This document shows positions 33,267-45,254 of a stretch of DNA of 64,000 bases, one piece after another. The first letter of the stretch is position 1; the number at the start of each line of letters is the position of its first letter. The stretch comes from Pegea sp. RAD2-039. Lineage: Eukaryota > Chordata > Thaliacea > Salpida > Salpidae. Location of the stretch: the NCBI GenBank assembly GCA_034620365.1, contig JAQGEQ010000244.1:62001-126000 (forward strand), given 5' to 3'. The notes under the pieces were generated by a model. The model was given only the letters and a program-made list of their open reading frames with translations. It searched no databases and was not told the DNA's origin. Position numbers and translations under genes: made by a program.

Positions 33267-35564
33267 GAGTTTACTTAAAATATTTTTAAAGGTAATTTTT
33301 TTTCTATTTATTTTAGAGATATTTTCTAAGATGATAAGTATTCATTCAACAAATTGGTCTGTAAATTGAGAGCATAGCTCTGATTAAAATTTCTGCATAC
33401 TTTTGCAACAGTTACTTGAATGCAGGTTATTAGTTTAAAAAAACATTCTTCATTAGATGGAGTAATTCTATCATCCAACAAGGTAGGCAAACTCTTCAAA
33501 AAAATGAAGAAGTTTTGTAATATTTCTACTATTAATTTAGCAGAATTTGAATTGTTTCTCATCAAACTTCTTATCATTATCAGCCATCCTTCAAAATTTA
33601 TCATACTTAAATTATTCCATCCAATACAACAATGGAAATTTTTTCCAGTAAGAAAAAATTCTTGCATTAGTATAACAGCTCTTTCAGGTTCTTTTGTATA
33701 ATCGATAAACTTAGGAACCAGCAAAGTAAACAACCAAACTTTTCGTTTTAGTAAAAATATTGAATCAAAAATTGATTTAATTTCATCTTTATTATTGCTT
33801 GATTGCTGTTGAAATTTCAGGATTATCTCCTTTTTCAAATCATCTATTTTTTTTGATTCTGTAGTAATAAAATCTAAAGGCAATCTTAAGAAACCATTCT
33901 TTAAGATAGAACTTATAAGACCAATTACACGATGTTTTTCTTTATCAAAGTATAAAAAAAGTCTAAATAGTTTTGCGATGATTCTGGTTTTTCAATTTGG
34001 AAATTAGTGTATTCAAACGGAAACTCTACAAAAGCAAATAAGTCTAGTGTAATTTTAGATGGTGATAATAGCAATTGATGCAATAAACAATCAAAAAACG
34101 TTTTAAGCATCACGTCTTTTACAAACAAGTTGTCATATTTCTTTGTTTTATCAATAATTGTATAAAACATTTTATCTAAAAGTTGACATTTTTCACCACT
34201 TGAGTACTCCTTTGTATGTTTTATATTTAAAAAGCAATCTTGTACCTTTTTCCTTGCATTATTAATCAGCAATTTTACTAAACAAATATTCAGTTGTTTC
34301 TTTAGAGCAAAAGCTAAAGTAACTAACAACAATATAATCCTCAGACATGTAGAAATAGGCCGGTAGGTGTTTTGATTTCTTAAGCATTTTAAAATCGTTG
34401 AGTTTAATACTAAAAAAAGGAAAATGTTACTTATAAGAGAAATCAAACGTTCATTGCTAAGAAAAACTTGTTTTTGTTTTCCTTTAAGACTTTCTCCCAG
34501 TTTGTAATCATAATGACTGAAGTGTAAGCTCTTATAGATACTTCTGTTTACATATAAACCGTTTGCAATCTTCTTTAATTCATTAGATTTAAAGCCTACA
34601 AATTTGTAAGAACAAACTAACTGTATTAACCAATCAAAACAAACTAAAGCTGACGAAAGCGTAGTAATCAATGATTTCTCAGTCTCAATTACATGCTTGG
34701 TAAACTCAGTTTTGCATAATTTGTGAATCTCTTTTGAGCAAAAAGTTTGTCTAAAAACATATATTTGATTTGCATTTGATAAATGGACAAATAAAAGCAA
34801 GTCACAATACATTATAAGTTCTCTTATAAATGTTGCTGTTTTCTCATCAGCTGAAGAGTAACAAATTTGGCGCTGATGAAAACAGATAGTTTTGTGAGCA
34901 TACCCATCTAAAAATGACAGATATGTTTGCAATTTATTTAACCCAGATTGAGAATGTGACGTATTTGTCGGGGATGAAGAGAAAGAAAAGTATTTTATCA
35001 ACTCAACAAATCTCTTATTAGTTTGTTTACAGTTTGTTTTTGAAGTTGTTATAAACACGTTTAGAATTTGTGACAAGAAACATGAAAAAGCAATTGTCTT
35101 AAAGCTCTGCAAAATGTTAGATGATTCCAAACCTTCAGCAATTATCAAACAATGTTTCAAAAGTTCTAAACCAACAAAATGTTCTTTCACTGATTTATTT
35201 TTCTTTAAAGAATATCCCACTCCAAAGTACAAAAAAAGTTTTACTAAAACCATTTCATATGAACAATTACTAACCTCAAAATCTTGTAGCTTATATACTT
35301 TAACAAAATTATCATCTTGAGATATCCAATAAACGCATCCAGGTAAAGCAATTTTGTTTCTCAGAAAAAGATGAGACATGCAATCAAGTTTATCGGTATC
35401 GAAATTATCACGATTGTATTTATGTTGAAATTCTAAATTATTTTTGAAAACTTCATTTGTAAAATAAATTGAAACATTCTACCTTGCAAAATGTAGAACT
35501 TGTTTTCTTTTATCTTGTACTGTTTTACAAACTCAGAAAACTTATCAGCTTTTAAACTAGACAT
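33267..35564 (-). pseudogene. 778-codon gene, copy 3, three frameshifts
   Basis: Homologous to copy 1 from its ATG (35,564-35,562) almost to its end, but cut about 12 codons short by the duplication junction at 33,266/33,267. Three one-base losses relative to copies 1 and 2 break the frame: near 35,464 (after GRMFQFI), in an A/T run near 33,955 (after NYLDFF), and near 33,331 (after NEYLS). The longest open pieces are 33,925-35,379 and 33,326-33,883. Most of it is closest to copy 2, but about 34,660-34,760 matches copy 1, a mosaic suggesting gene conversion. Homopolymer positions mean at least two of the shifts could be sequencing errors. Function unknown, as for copies 1 and 2. Confidence 0.7.
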
Positions 35565-37862
35565 TATTATGGATTATCAGTCTGTAAAAATGATTTGTAC
35601 ATCTTTAACTTATGCAGAAGTATATAAAGATAATATCTTATACTAATTTGCTTAGCCTTACATAAAAGCATGAATAATTCAAATTAGTTAGATCATAAAT
35701 AATAGCGAAGATGAGAACTTTTCAACATATATCTTTGCACTTTTCTTTTACTACTTCATAGACTTAAAATTTACAGTAACAAAAAAAAGGACAACAACGT
35801 TGTTGATATGTAAATAAATAATAGTAAATAAAACATTAAAACTTCTACAAACACTTGAAAATAATTTTAAATTATTGCTAAAATGTATTTATTTATTAGA
35901 GCTTGCAAAGTAATTACAAAGCTTTGTTTTAAAATAATACCTAAAGATATTACATTATTATTTTTCAGTTTACCACAAATTATTGAAAAAATATGCAAGA
36001 CATGAGAAAAAACAGTTGCTAACAGAAATTAGAAAAAAACAAGATCCAACTGTAAAATCCAACATAAAAGTGTTTGTAAATATCTCCAATGTTTTATACT
36101 ACTTTTATGTAAAACAGTTGATTATTTTCATGTACAGTAAAAATAAACTATAAAAAGTTGTAAAAATTGATGGATTTATTAAAATTATTCCCTGTTATCG
36201 GTTTCTACAATGATTTTTCAGTTTTTTCTAAATGATATGTTGACTAAAAAGTGTATTTTTAATTTAAGAATACATTTCAAAAATTAATTTTTTTAAACTT
36301 TGTTTTAAATAACATTTTTCTCCATTTACATTAAAGTAGTAAATCTTTTAAAGCTTTTTGTAGTAAACTTTTACATACTTCTTCAATTTTTATAACAGTT
36401 GAGCAATTATTAAACACGTTAGATACAAAAGTTTATTAGTTTAATGAAAACTTCACTATTAACACAAAATAAGTGAAAGCTGCTGATAAGATAAAAACAA
36501 ACGGTGTTATTCAGCAAAATTATTTGATTAACAAACAAAACCTGTGTTACATAGGATCTGTTTGTCAAATTCTTAACTTAGTTTATTGTTCTATCTTCAT
36601 ATACATGAGCTCGTAGATAGAATTACATTGAATATTTTGTTGATTTATAATTTTTAAGGATAATGAAGTATTGAATTAGTTGGTAAATTGTTGTCAGATA
36701 ATTAAGTATCATGGGCTACTATTTTTAATAAAGTTTCAAAAGTTTGGTATCTACAAATTATATCTTAAAATGTTATTTTATTTAATAACAGAGTTTTAGT
36801 AATGTTATGATTAAACAAGATTAAACCGGTGCCAAGTTGCTTTATTAGTCAACATTTATATTAACAACCAGTTTGATCATATTAATCTACCAACTAAAAA
36901 AATAATCCTAGTTATTGACTCAATAAAAAGGCAATTAGCGCCACATAGCAGAAACAGTTAAAACGGCCAAATTAATTTTTAAAATAACATTTTTCTAGTT
37001 GTTACAATTTTTAATATTCTTTCTTTATTAATTAACAAACTTCTACACAAAAGTGGAGAAATTTAATCCATTTGAATTGTGAATTGTAAATTTTTTTTTC
37101 AATAATAGATATATTACATATGTAGCTAATATTTCACTTTAATATGATATTTCAATTATTTATTAATATAGTTAACTTGATATAATTAATAAAAAGAATA
37201 ATGTTACATCATTAAAAGAACTTCAACTAAATCCGTCATAAGTGTGATTATAGAGTCCCAATCTTGTCAAGATGAGTATTAAAGTATATTTAACACTTAA
37301 ATATATTCATTATGAAAATATGCATTATTAAAACACTTGGTCTTAGTCTTGAACTTGGTATTGATATTTTAATTTAGAAATATTTTTACTCAGAAGACTA
37401 AGGCCGTGTTTTCAATATTCATGTTAACAACAACTGGAACTTTAAAAATAAAGAGATTAACAACTTAATCAATTACCACAAAAATTAAGATTTCGCTCAA
37501 TATGACAATTAACACGTGCAACTTAAATTTACTAAACCTGGTTATCAAAATATATTTTTTAATATTCCTTGCAACAAAATAATTTACTTAATTTTTGCAA
37601 GAACTTTTACTTCCTTCAAATAATAAAATCATCATTTTTTTTCTTAATATAATTTATCAGATCTGATTTATTTCATTAATTTTGTAATTTCATTAAATTT
37701 GATAAATAAATATTAACAAATAGTGTAATAAAATGAATTGAAAAATAGTTTTGAGTAAATTTTAAACATTAAACTCAAAAAAAAACTTTTTTCAGTAATA
37801 TTAGTTTTTAATCAATTTTGATCAGTTAGTAATGGATGTGAAAAGTGTAAAAGTTCAAAACT
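35565..37862. other. Upstream DNA of copy 3
   Basis: Matches 29,854-31,995 closely, including the 550-bp segment (about 36,760-37,318) and the left end of the 1.17-kb insertion. At about 37,863 it switches to family-A repeat sequence (GAAACTTTCAAGCAATT) carrying a lone inverted repeat at 37,937-37,955. No gene seen. Confidence 0.55.
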
Positions 37863-37936
37863 GAAATTGAAACTTTCAAGCAATTTTTAATTTGAAAGTT
37901 TGCTGTTATTTGTTAGTTGTATTTGTCGGATTATTC

Positions 37937-37955
37937 TATCGACAAATGGTCGATA
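37937..37955. repeat. Lone cassette inverted repeat (M10 remnant)
   Basis: TATCGAC-AAATG-GTCGATA, with no upstream element or TATA at the expected distance. A truncated cassette at the edge of the duplicated gene units. Confidence 0.6.
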
Positions 37956-38251
37956 TTAAAAATTAAGTCTCTCTTATATTCTAAATAAAGATTAATTTTT
38001 TTATGTGACCTTCAATGTTTAATAGGTTCTTAAGTAATTTTTAGTTATTTTTGACAAGTCGTTGATTGATGCTTATTTTTAGTAATTCTTCGATCTTCTA
38101 ATTTAACTCACTAATATTTTTAAATTCTTTTTTTTTAATTGAAAAAGCAGAAAAAAGCCAGAAAGAAAAAATCTGAAATGATTTGTTTCTTTAATCAGTA
38201 TAAGTCAAAGTATTTTACTAATATTTACCTAATGTTTTTTTTTGTCCGACT

Positions 38252-38443
38252 TCATAAGTAATAAATTGTATAGATTCGATCAAATAAACTTTTTTTTTCA
38301 ATAAGCTTTATATTGAAAAATTCAAATAAACTTTTACAAAGATTTTCATTTTTAAACATAACAAAACATCCATGATAAAACCATTTAATGAAGATATCAA
38401 ATGGGTTCAACAATGAATCAAATGATAATTGTAGTTCTGGTTT
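38252..38443 (-). CDS. Exon-like ORF, 63 codons, unknown
   Basis: The minus-strand frame begins after a TTTACCAG (possible 3' splice site, overlapping TAA) and reads KPELQLSFDSLLNPFDIF, then IKWFYHGCFVMFKNENL, and on to TGA. Composition is coding-like, but in DNA this AT-rich a 60-codon frame can be chance. Only one copy is seen in the window. Confidence 0.25.
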   Translation of the reverse strand, partial: KPELQLSFDSLLNPFDIFIKWFYHGCFVMFKNENLCKSLFEFFNIKLIEKKSLFDRIYTIYYL

Positions 38444-39294
38444 TTACTGGTAAACTTCTAGCAAAAATTGTGATAAAATAATTTACATATCATATGATTA
38501 TACAACTTTATGAAAAATTACTGATAAATTTGTTTATGGTTTAATTTTTGTTTAACGGTTTTATTAAGTGTTTGATACACTAAATGCAGAGCTTTTTATT
38601 ATCTAAAATAAATTTTTTAATAAATGATAAATATTAAAAAATAGTAATAACATTTTGATTAATTAATTCAAATAATAACTTTTTGAAAAGAAGTTTTATT
38701 CATAAATTTTAAAGTTTATTTCAATCAAATCAAATGAAGTGTAGTGTATTATTAATTCTATTTAAACAAGTATTTCTATCTTTTGTTTGGTCTTAGTATG
38801 GTTATGTTTTAAACAAGTTTTCCTTAGTTACATTTAATAAAGAGCTTCTTTATACAGTTTTATTAAAAAAAATATTAATTTGTCTGTATTTACATTGATT
38901 AAGCAAGTTTGGGACTTTTCTCTTCAAATAGGTTTTTCTATTTGATTTTATCAAAGTTCATTTTTTTTAAATGATTGTTAAATTTTAGAGTCAAATAATA
39001 GTCCAAATTTAAGATTATTACAATGTATAGATTGTGAACGTTCAAAAGTGTTGATTGTCTAAAATATCAAAATGCAATTATTCGTATTATATCTTTAACA
39101 CAATTTTCAAACTATTTATTAAGAATATTAAAAAGTTAACTGTGGAATTAACAGCTTTTAGATTTTAATGACAACTTTTTCCAACTAGTTTATTTCAGTC
39201 TTTAAATAAACATATAAGATTTACATAAAGTTAAATGAAAACATTTGCAAAACAAATTAAACTGTTTTTTTATTTTGTTAAATTACAGTATGTT

Positions 39295-40140
39295 TTTGTA
39301 ACTCAAATCATTATCCTGTTGATTAAGAATTTCAAAAACTTGAATTTTGACTAATATTTGACGTCAAATTGAAAATCCTACCAATTAATATTATTAAATA
39401 AAACATCCAATTAGTTTTACAATTAACATTTTCTAGTAATTATCCAATTATTCTATCGACAAATAGTCGATATCAAAAAATTACGAGACCAACGAAATGA
39501 TAACTAAATGTCAAAGAACATTTCATTATTTAAAATAATCTTCTCATCTAGTATTTGTCAGGAAAAAGTGTTTTTTTTAATTTTTTAGCTATCTTTAAAA
39601 GTTTGATTTATGTAAAACTGTGAGACAATATTTATTTCTTTTGCTATCGATCTTATAAAAACATATTTGGTACTTCTTAGTCCATAAAACATTTTAGTTT
39701 TAAACTGCTTAATGATTTTTTAAAACTAAGATTATTACAAATACTACTTATATAAATCTAATTGTATGAGTATGAATAAACCTTGTATGAATATTAATAA
39801 ACAATATTTTGTAAACTTAAAGTCACTGAGTAACACTATATGTCTGACAGATAAGAGGATACAACGTTTATGAAATTATAAACATAAACATAAAACTAGT
39901 ATAGTGACATCTTGTGACTAAAAATAAATAGTAAAATGCAAGTTAATTTTACAAAAGTTTCAATTTAATGTTTAATGTACTAAACTTTAATAAAAGTGAT
40001 ACAAATCGCAAATAATTTGTTGAAGTCAGGTTTACTCAGAATCTTAATGAATTGACAAGGTAGAATATGATTGAAATTTTTTCTTAGTATATTTTAAGTA
40101 ATGTTTTTTTGTAACTTATTAAAGTATCATAAAAACGGTT
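39295..40140 (+). repeat. Cassette-bearing repeat (family A)
   Basis: Direct relative of 53,130-54,030 (about 85-90% by eye). Contains the cassette 39,454-39,564 and the TGTCTGACAGATAAGAGGA motif at about 39,841. Confidence 0.55.
39454..39564 (-). ncRNA. Cassette M11
   Basis: Element TCCTGACAAATACTAGATGA, TAAATAATG at 28, unique variable segment about 39,481-39,504, T6, inverted repeat with loop TATTT. Confidence 0.4.
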
Positions 40141-40649
40141 GATTAAAATTAGTTTGTTAGACTAAAAAAGATTTGGTTTTAATTTAACGCAACATAAACA
40201 TCATTCTACAACATTAAACATGTTATTATGTAGATAACAGCACATTGCTTCAATAAAAATTAAGAAATGATAATCTATTAGAACTTTAAAGCGTATTTTT
40301 TATTGTTTTTTTTAAGAAGCATAAATATTTTTATATACACTAGAAATTTTTCTAAACTGGTGGTAAAACCTGAATATAAATATTTGAAAAATAAAATCAT
40401 AAAAGACATGCTGTTATTAAAATTCATCTTAGAAATTATAAAACCAAGCAAAAGACACTTTACAACGCTAAAGCCTGAAAACGCCAAAATCCACTCATTT
40501 AATCAGTTAAATATGTACTAATGGTGGCTTAAAATTAAAAAGTGAGTATAATCAACAATTGAAACTTACTTAATTGCTAAAAGTAATCTTTTTTAATAAG
40601 CTAAAACATAAATATAGTCTTAATAGGGTTATATTATTTGATTTATTTA

Positions 40650-41115
40650 TTATTCAAGCGTTATCATTTTATACTGACAACCATGTTAATATATCAACAA
40701 ATCACTTTTTTCACTTAAGAATTATTAATAAATTTGCAATTTCATTATGTGTAAAATGTTTCACGCAAGTATATAAGTTTGTATCTGATTGATAACTTTT
40801 CTATAATTATCTTTTTAAACTTTTTATTTAATTTTTCTTGTCAATTCATTAAGATTCGATGTAAACCTGACTTGAACAAATTATTTGCATTTTATCTCAC
40901 TTTTATTAAAGTTTAGTAAATTAAACTTTAAACTGAAACTTTTATAAAATTTCATTGGATGAAAATGAAAAGATTTGTTTATATGTGAAATGTTCTTTGA
41001 CCTTTAAAAGTAATGATTAAAGATTTAGTTTTTATTAATAATTCTTAATTGAAAAAAGTGATTCGTTTATATATTAAAATGGTTGTCATTATAAAAAGAT
41101 AAAGCTTAAATATTA
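40650..41115. repeat. Foldback: inverted arms of about 85 bp, loop about 300 bp
   Basis: The arm at about 40,650-40,735 (with TACTGACAACCATGTTAATA) is the reverse complement, with mismatches, of about 41,030-41,115. It is produced by head-to-head joining of two copies of the same repeat. Confidence 0.55.
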
Positions 41116-41276
41116 TATAAATAAATCGAATAATAAACAAAATGAAAAAACAAAATTAACAAATATTTGATGTCTAAATGATATTCACGCCATGTAATTC
41201 TATTAATAGAAACATCCAAGCAGATTTAAATTTGGAAGTAAACTTAATTTTGTTAGTTTTTATTTTCAGATTAATC

Positions 41277-41385
41277 TATCGACGAGTAGTCGATATCAAA
41301 AATTAACGTTTCAACATTGTTATTCAATGATAACTAAGAATATTTCTTAATATAAAACGTTGTGTCATCTAGTATTTGTCCGGAG
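41277..41385 (-). ncRNA. Cassette M12
   Basis: Element CTCCGGACAAATACTAGATG, TATATTAAG at 27, variable segment about 41,302-41,325, T5, loop TACTC. Flanks are nearly the same as those of M5, M8 and M17, but the variable segment is different from all three. Confidence 0.45.
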
Positions 41386-41916
41386 AAAAATTATTTTTGA
41401 AAATTATTAGTCATTAAAAAAATTAATATTATTTAGAATCATAAGAATAGTTTTATATGTTGACAATTAAAAAAAAATTAAATTGATTTTGATAATTTTA
41501 TTTAACTTATTTGAGATTTTTCTAATTTCGGTCAAAATTTTTTCAGGATATTTATTTTATTCTATGCTTTGGAAATTCATAGTCGCTAAGTTGAGTCAAA
41601 TTTTTGTAACCGTCCATTAGTTTTTATTTACAGATTTCAATACAAGGGTTATTGAGAAAAGTGTTTGAATGTTTTGTAAGGTCAGAGTCATTGAGAAAAA
41701 TTATTTGTCTGACAGATAAGAGGAAGAAAGTATGTTAAAAAGTTTAAATTTACTTTTAAATTCAAAGCTAAATAAATAATTTGTTTTTAAATTTTTAATT
41801 TTGTTTGATACGAAAAGTTACTAGTTAAAATAATTTTGTTTTGAATTTAAACTTAATTATTCATAATTTAAACAAAGTTTAAAAGTAAGCCTTAAAATTC
41901 AATTTATCAAATATCA

Positions 41917-41988
41917 CTTACAAAAACATAGCCTGAAGCAATACAAGGATTTCAAAATTATTCATCTGAGCGACGTCTAGCGTCAACT
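41917..41988 (-). other. GACGCTAGACG core, copy e
   Basis: Full copy with a small deletion after the first hairpin (GTCGCTCAGATG). GTAAGT kept. Near cassette M12, same orientation. Confidence 0.4.
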
Positions 41989-42660
41989 TTTTCTACTATA
42001 GAAACCTAAAACTCAAAAATCTTTAATTAGATTTTTTGAAAAACATTTTTACTTACCAAAACAATTAATTTTGCTTTAATTTAATATATATGTTGTTCTC
42101 AATAATATTTTCTAATCAGTTCTAATTACACAAGATGTTTAGGTTATTATTTTAACTCTTTTTAACTTCATCTGATTTGCTGAATAATTTATTCTGATTT
42201 TCAAACTCAACAATTTTGTTCATTTAATTATTTTTTAACATAAGTAAAAACTTCAAAAGCTTTTTGAAGAAAAAAACTTAATGTATGATTCCATAAATAT
42301 TTAGTGATATCAAAATAATTTGCTATTTAACAAAACTATAATATTTCATGAATAAAACTCTATAGAAAAATCAAAGCAAGTAAGATCTTAAGATAAAAAT
42401 ATTCAGTTATTTACGTTATATTTTACTGATATAATCCATTTGATCATTAAATGAAGTTTTTTACAAGTTAAACAATCTTTTTTATTTTACAAATAGTTAA
42501 AAACAACAAAGATTTATTATTTCCTTTTTACGACATCTATGAGCGAATCGTAATGTTTCAATATTTTGTTAAATTTCAAACTTGTGATTGACTTTTAATG
42601 TCGAATGGAACTTTATATAAATGCCTCGTGAAAGTTGTTCGTTTGTATTTCTTTAATGTT

Positions 42661-42686
42661 TTAATAATAATAATAATAATAATAAA
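42661..42686. repeat. (TAA)8 microsatellite
   Basis: An uninterrupted TAA/AAT run at the point where the 2.9-kb-element similarity stops. Confidence 0.85.
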
Positions 42687-43203
42687 CTACATAAAAATAA
42701 CATAATAAAATACAAAAGAGTAGTGGTGAGACCCAATTATCTTTGAAAAGTCTTTGATTAATACTAAGTTATAGTGTTTTTATCGATATTGCAAACTATT
42801 TAACTAATAATTTTAAAATTCTTTTTCATGAATTGCAGGATAGTTTGAATAGATATAAAAACATTAAAAGTAATTTTAAAGTAGAAACAAAGTTTTGTTT
42901 AATTCACTATTTACAGTTTCTTTGTTTTTTCAATACTTTGCTACCAACTAACTTTATTGATCTTCTCTAAAAAATAAATAGAAAAAATAGTTTTAAGTAG
43001 TATTTCTCGCAACTTTTATTAATTCAAATCACTATTCTGTTGATTACAATGACAAATAACAATTTCTTCAAAATTTTTAAAATCGACAAACATTTGATGT
43101 CAAATTGCAATTCACGGAGTTTAATTTTATTAATTGAAACATTCAAGCTGTTTTAACTTCGAATGTTTGTTTGTATTTCTCCATATAAATCTTCGCAATA
43201 ATT

Positions 43204-43316
43204 TATCGACAAATGGTCGATATCAAAAATATTTAGAATACTACAGTTGATGTAATCTAAGCCTGAAAAACATTCTTCATCATAAAAACTTCTTTAAATC
43301 TAGTGTTTTTCCGGAG
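43204..43316 (-). ncRNA. Cassette M13 (diverged)
   Basis: Element GAAAAACACTAGAT, TATGATG at 28, variable segment about 43,233-43,256, T5, inverted repeat with loop CATTT. Confidence 0.35.
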
Positions 43317-44985
43317 AAAATATTTCGAAAATTATTTACTTTTTCACTAATTTGACTTATTCATAATCATAAGAATAGTTTTGTATGTTGACAAAAAAAA
43401 ATAAAATAAATTGCTTTTGCTAATTTTGATTAACTTATTTGATATTATCTAATTTTGACCAAAAGTATTTTTGCATTTTTTTAAAAACGTTTTTTGGAAA
43501 TTCGAAGTCACTGATTTAAGTTAAAATTTGATAACCGACACTAAGACGCAACATTTAACTAAAATAAATAAATAATTTACAAATGAATTTATAGTAGAGA
43601 AATAATGTGATTATAAATTAAATATTAGAACAAAACCATTTTCTTAATAGTTTTAAATTCAATAAAAATTAAAACAAATTACAAATATTTTTTTTAATTT
43701 CATATAGTTTGAAGTTTAATTTTAGAATACTTCATATCAATAGAAAACATATAAAATAAACCTTCAAAATATACCTGATAATAAATATCCAAATAATTGA
43801 TAACTTCAGTAAAATGAAATATTTTGTTTAAAATCCTACAATTTGTTACATCAAATTTAAAAAAACAATTTAAGATTAAAATTTTGGGAACGAGAAAGTT
43901 TTAGTCTGATGTTTTTGCTCATATTAGTAACACAAAAAATTATTTTAGTTTTAATTTTCTAACTGTGTAAGTCATTTAACAATAACAGTAAAACGTTTTA
44001 ATTTTTTGATCATAATCAACTTGTTCGATTACGTCATTATAAATTAAAACATTATTGAGTACAGAAATCAACCTTTAAAATATACCGGATAATAAATATC
44101 CAAATAAATGATTACTTCAATTAATTAAAATCTTTTGTTTAAAATCCTGCAATTTGTTGTATCAAATTTTCAAAAATAGCATGAGTTTACAATTTTGGGA
44201 ATAAGAAAGTTGTAGTTAGATGTTTTTGCTTATATTGACAATACACAATTTCAATTTCAGTTTTAAATTGCTTACGGTGTTAGTCATCTAACAATAAACT
44301 AACAATAAACAATTAAGTAAAACGTTTTCATTTTTTGATCAAAATCAACTTATTCGATTACTTAACTATAAATTGAAGTGTTTTTGAATAAATAAATATT
44401 CTTTAGTAAAATTTAGCTTTCAAAATTATGTTTATAATTCAATTGATATTATCAAATATTATATTGACGCAAGAGATACAAATTTCTTATCCAGGCGAAG
44501 TTAAAAACAATCAACCTTATAAATTAGCCTTTCTTAGACTTACAGTTTTGGGTTAAAAACAAAACAAAGTAAATTTCTTAAAACCAAAACACAATTTGTA
44601 TAAAAAGTTTATTTTGAAATTTGCTATATGTTGATTATCAGAAAGTTTAACTTTAAAAAGTTTCTAATTCACTCATGATATAGCTTGCAGTTTTAAAATA
44701 TCATCTTAAAGTTTAGATCTTTGGCTAATATCATTAACAAAAATATTATGATGATACTTAGCTTAAGATATTTTATAATATCCAAAAATAATATTTTTCA
44801 ATTTTCACCCAAAGTAACTAACTAAATACAATAATTGTATTTTAAACACTTTCTAAAATACTTTTAAATTTATTGGCTAACAAAATTACCAATAAATAAA
44901 AGTTACAAAAACTAGCTATTCAAATTGTTTAATTCCTTTTATCTATAATATTAACAACATTCTTCTTATTCAAAGTTTTCATTGT

Positions 44986-45180
44986 TTGTTGAAATATTGT
45001 TTGAACTTATTACAAAATCCTAAGCTATCCTATCGACAAAATGCATGTTTTCAGCGGTTATACAACTATTCTGAATTTCATGAAGTTTTCAGAGACAAGG
45101 TTACTAACCAATTACAACTAATTTGTTTTAAGGACATCGACAAGTTTGTCGATTTCAAATATGTGATTTTGGACTTGTGA
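44986..45180 (+). CDS. Exon-like ORF (YNYSEFHEVFRDK), intact copy
   Basis: The 64-codon open frame (opening with TTG, so the 5' limit is unknown) reads CLNLLQNPKLSYRQNACFQR, then YNYSEFHEVFRDKVTNQLQL. Composition is coding-like, and it is conserved with 8,102-8,297 at about 90% nucleotide identity. The C-terminal IDKFVDF overlaps the inverted repeat of the antisense cassette at 45,135-45,254. It may be an exon of an unrecognised protein or of a mobile element. Confidence 0.35.
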   Translation: MLKYCLNLLQNPKLSYRQNACFQRLYNYSEFHEVFRDKVTNQLQLICFKDIDKFVDFKYVILDL

Positions 45181-45254
45181 CAAGACCAACAAGTTGTTAA
45201 TTGATATTTCTTTATATATATATTAATTTAGTTCAATCTAGTATTTGTCCGGAC
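45135..45254 (-). ncRNA. Cassette M14 (diverged)
   Basis: Element CCGGACAAATACTAGATT, TATATATATA at 28, variable segment about 45,171-45,194, only T3, inverted repeat ATCGAC-AAACTT... with a 6-nt loop. Antisense to the YNYSEFHEVFRDK ORF. Confidence 0.3.

Larger units (their letters stand above)
40630..42660. repeat. Rearranged copy of the 2.9-kb element family
   Basis: The first 330 bp (40,630-40,960) match 22,290-22,620 directly. From about 41,030 to 42,660 the sequence matches the same family in inverted orientation (like 49,990-51,690). The join creates a local inverted repeat. It carries a cassette (41,277-41,385) and a core (41,917-41,988), and ends at a TAA microsatellite. Confidence 0.6.

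Noticed and set aside
40278-40792. Three overlapping ORFs of 69-72 codons on both strands
   Set aside because: They lie in dispersed repeats. Relatives at 1,990, 5,430 and 22,300 do not keep the frames, so chance opening is more likely.
41277-41385. C. elegans-type 21U-RNA (Ruby) motif CTGTTTCA
   Set aside because: TTGTTTCA occurs only on the strand opposite to the proposed sense direction and is absent from many cassettes, so the element is not that motif itself.
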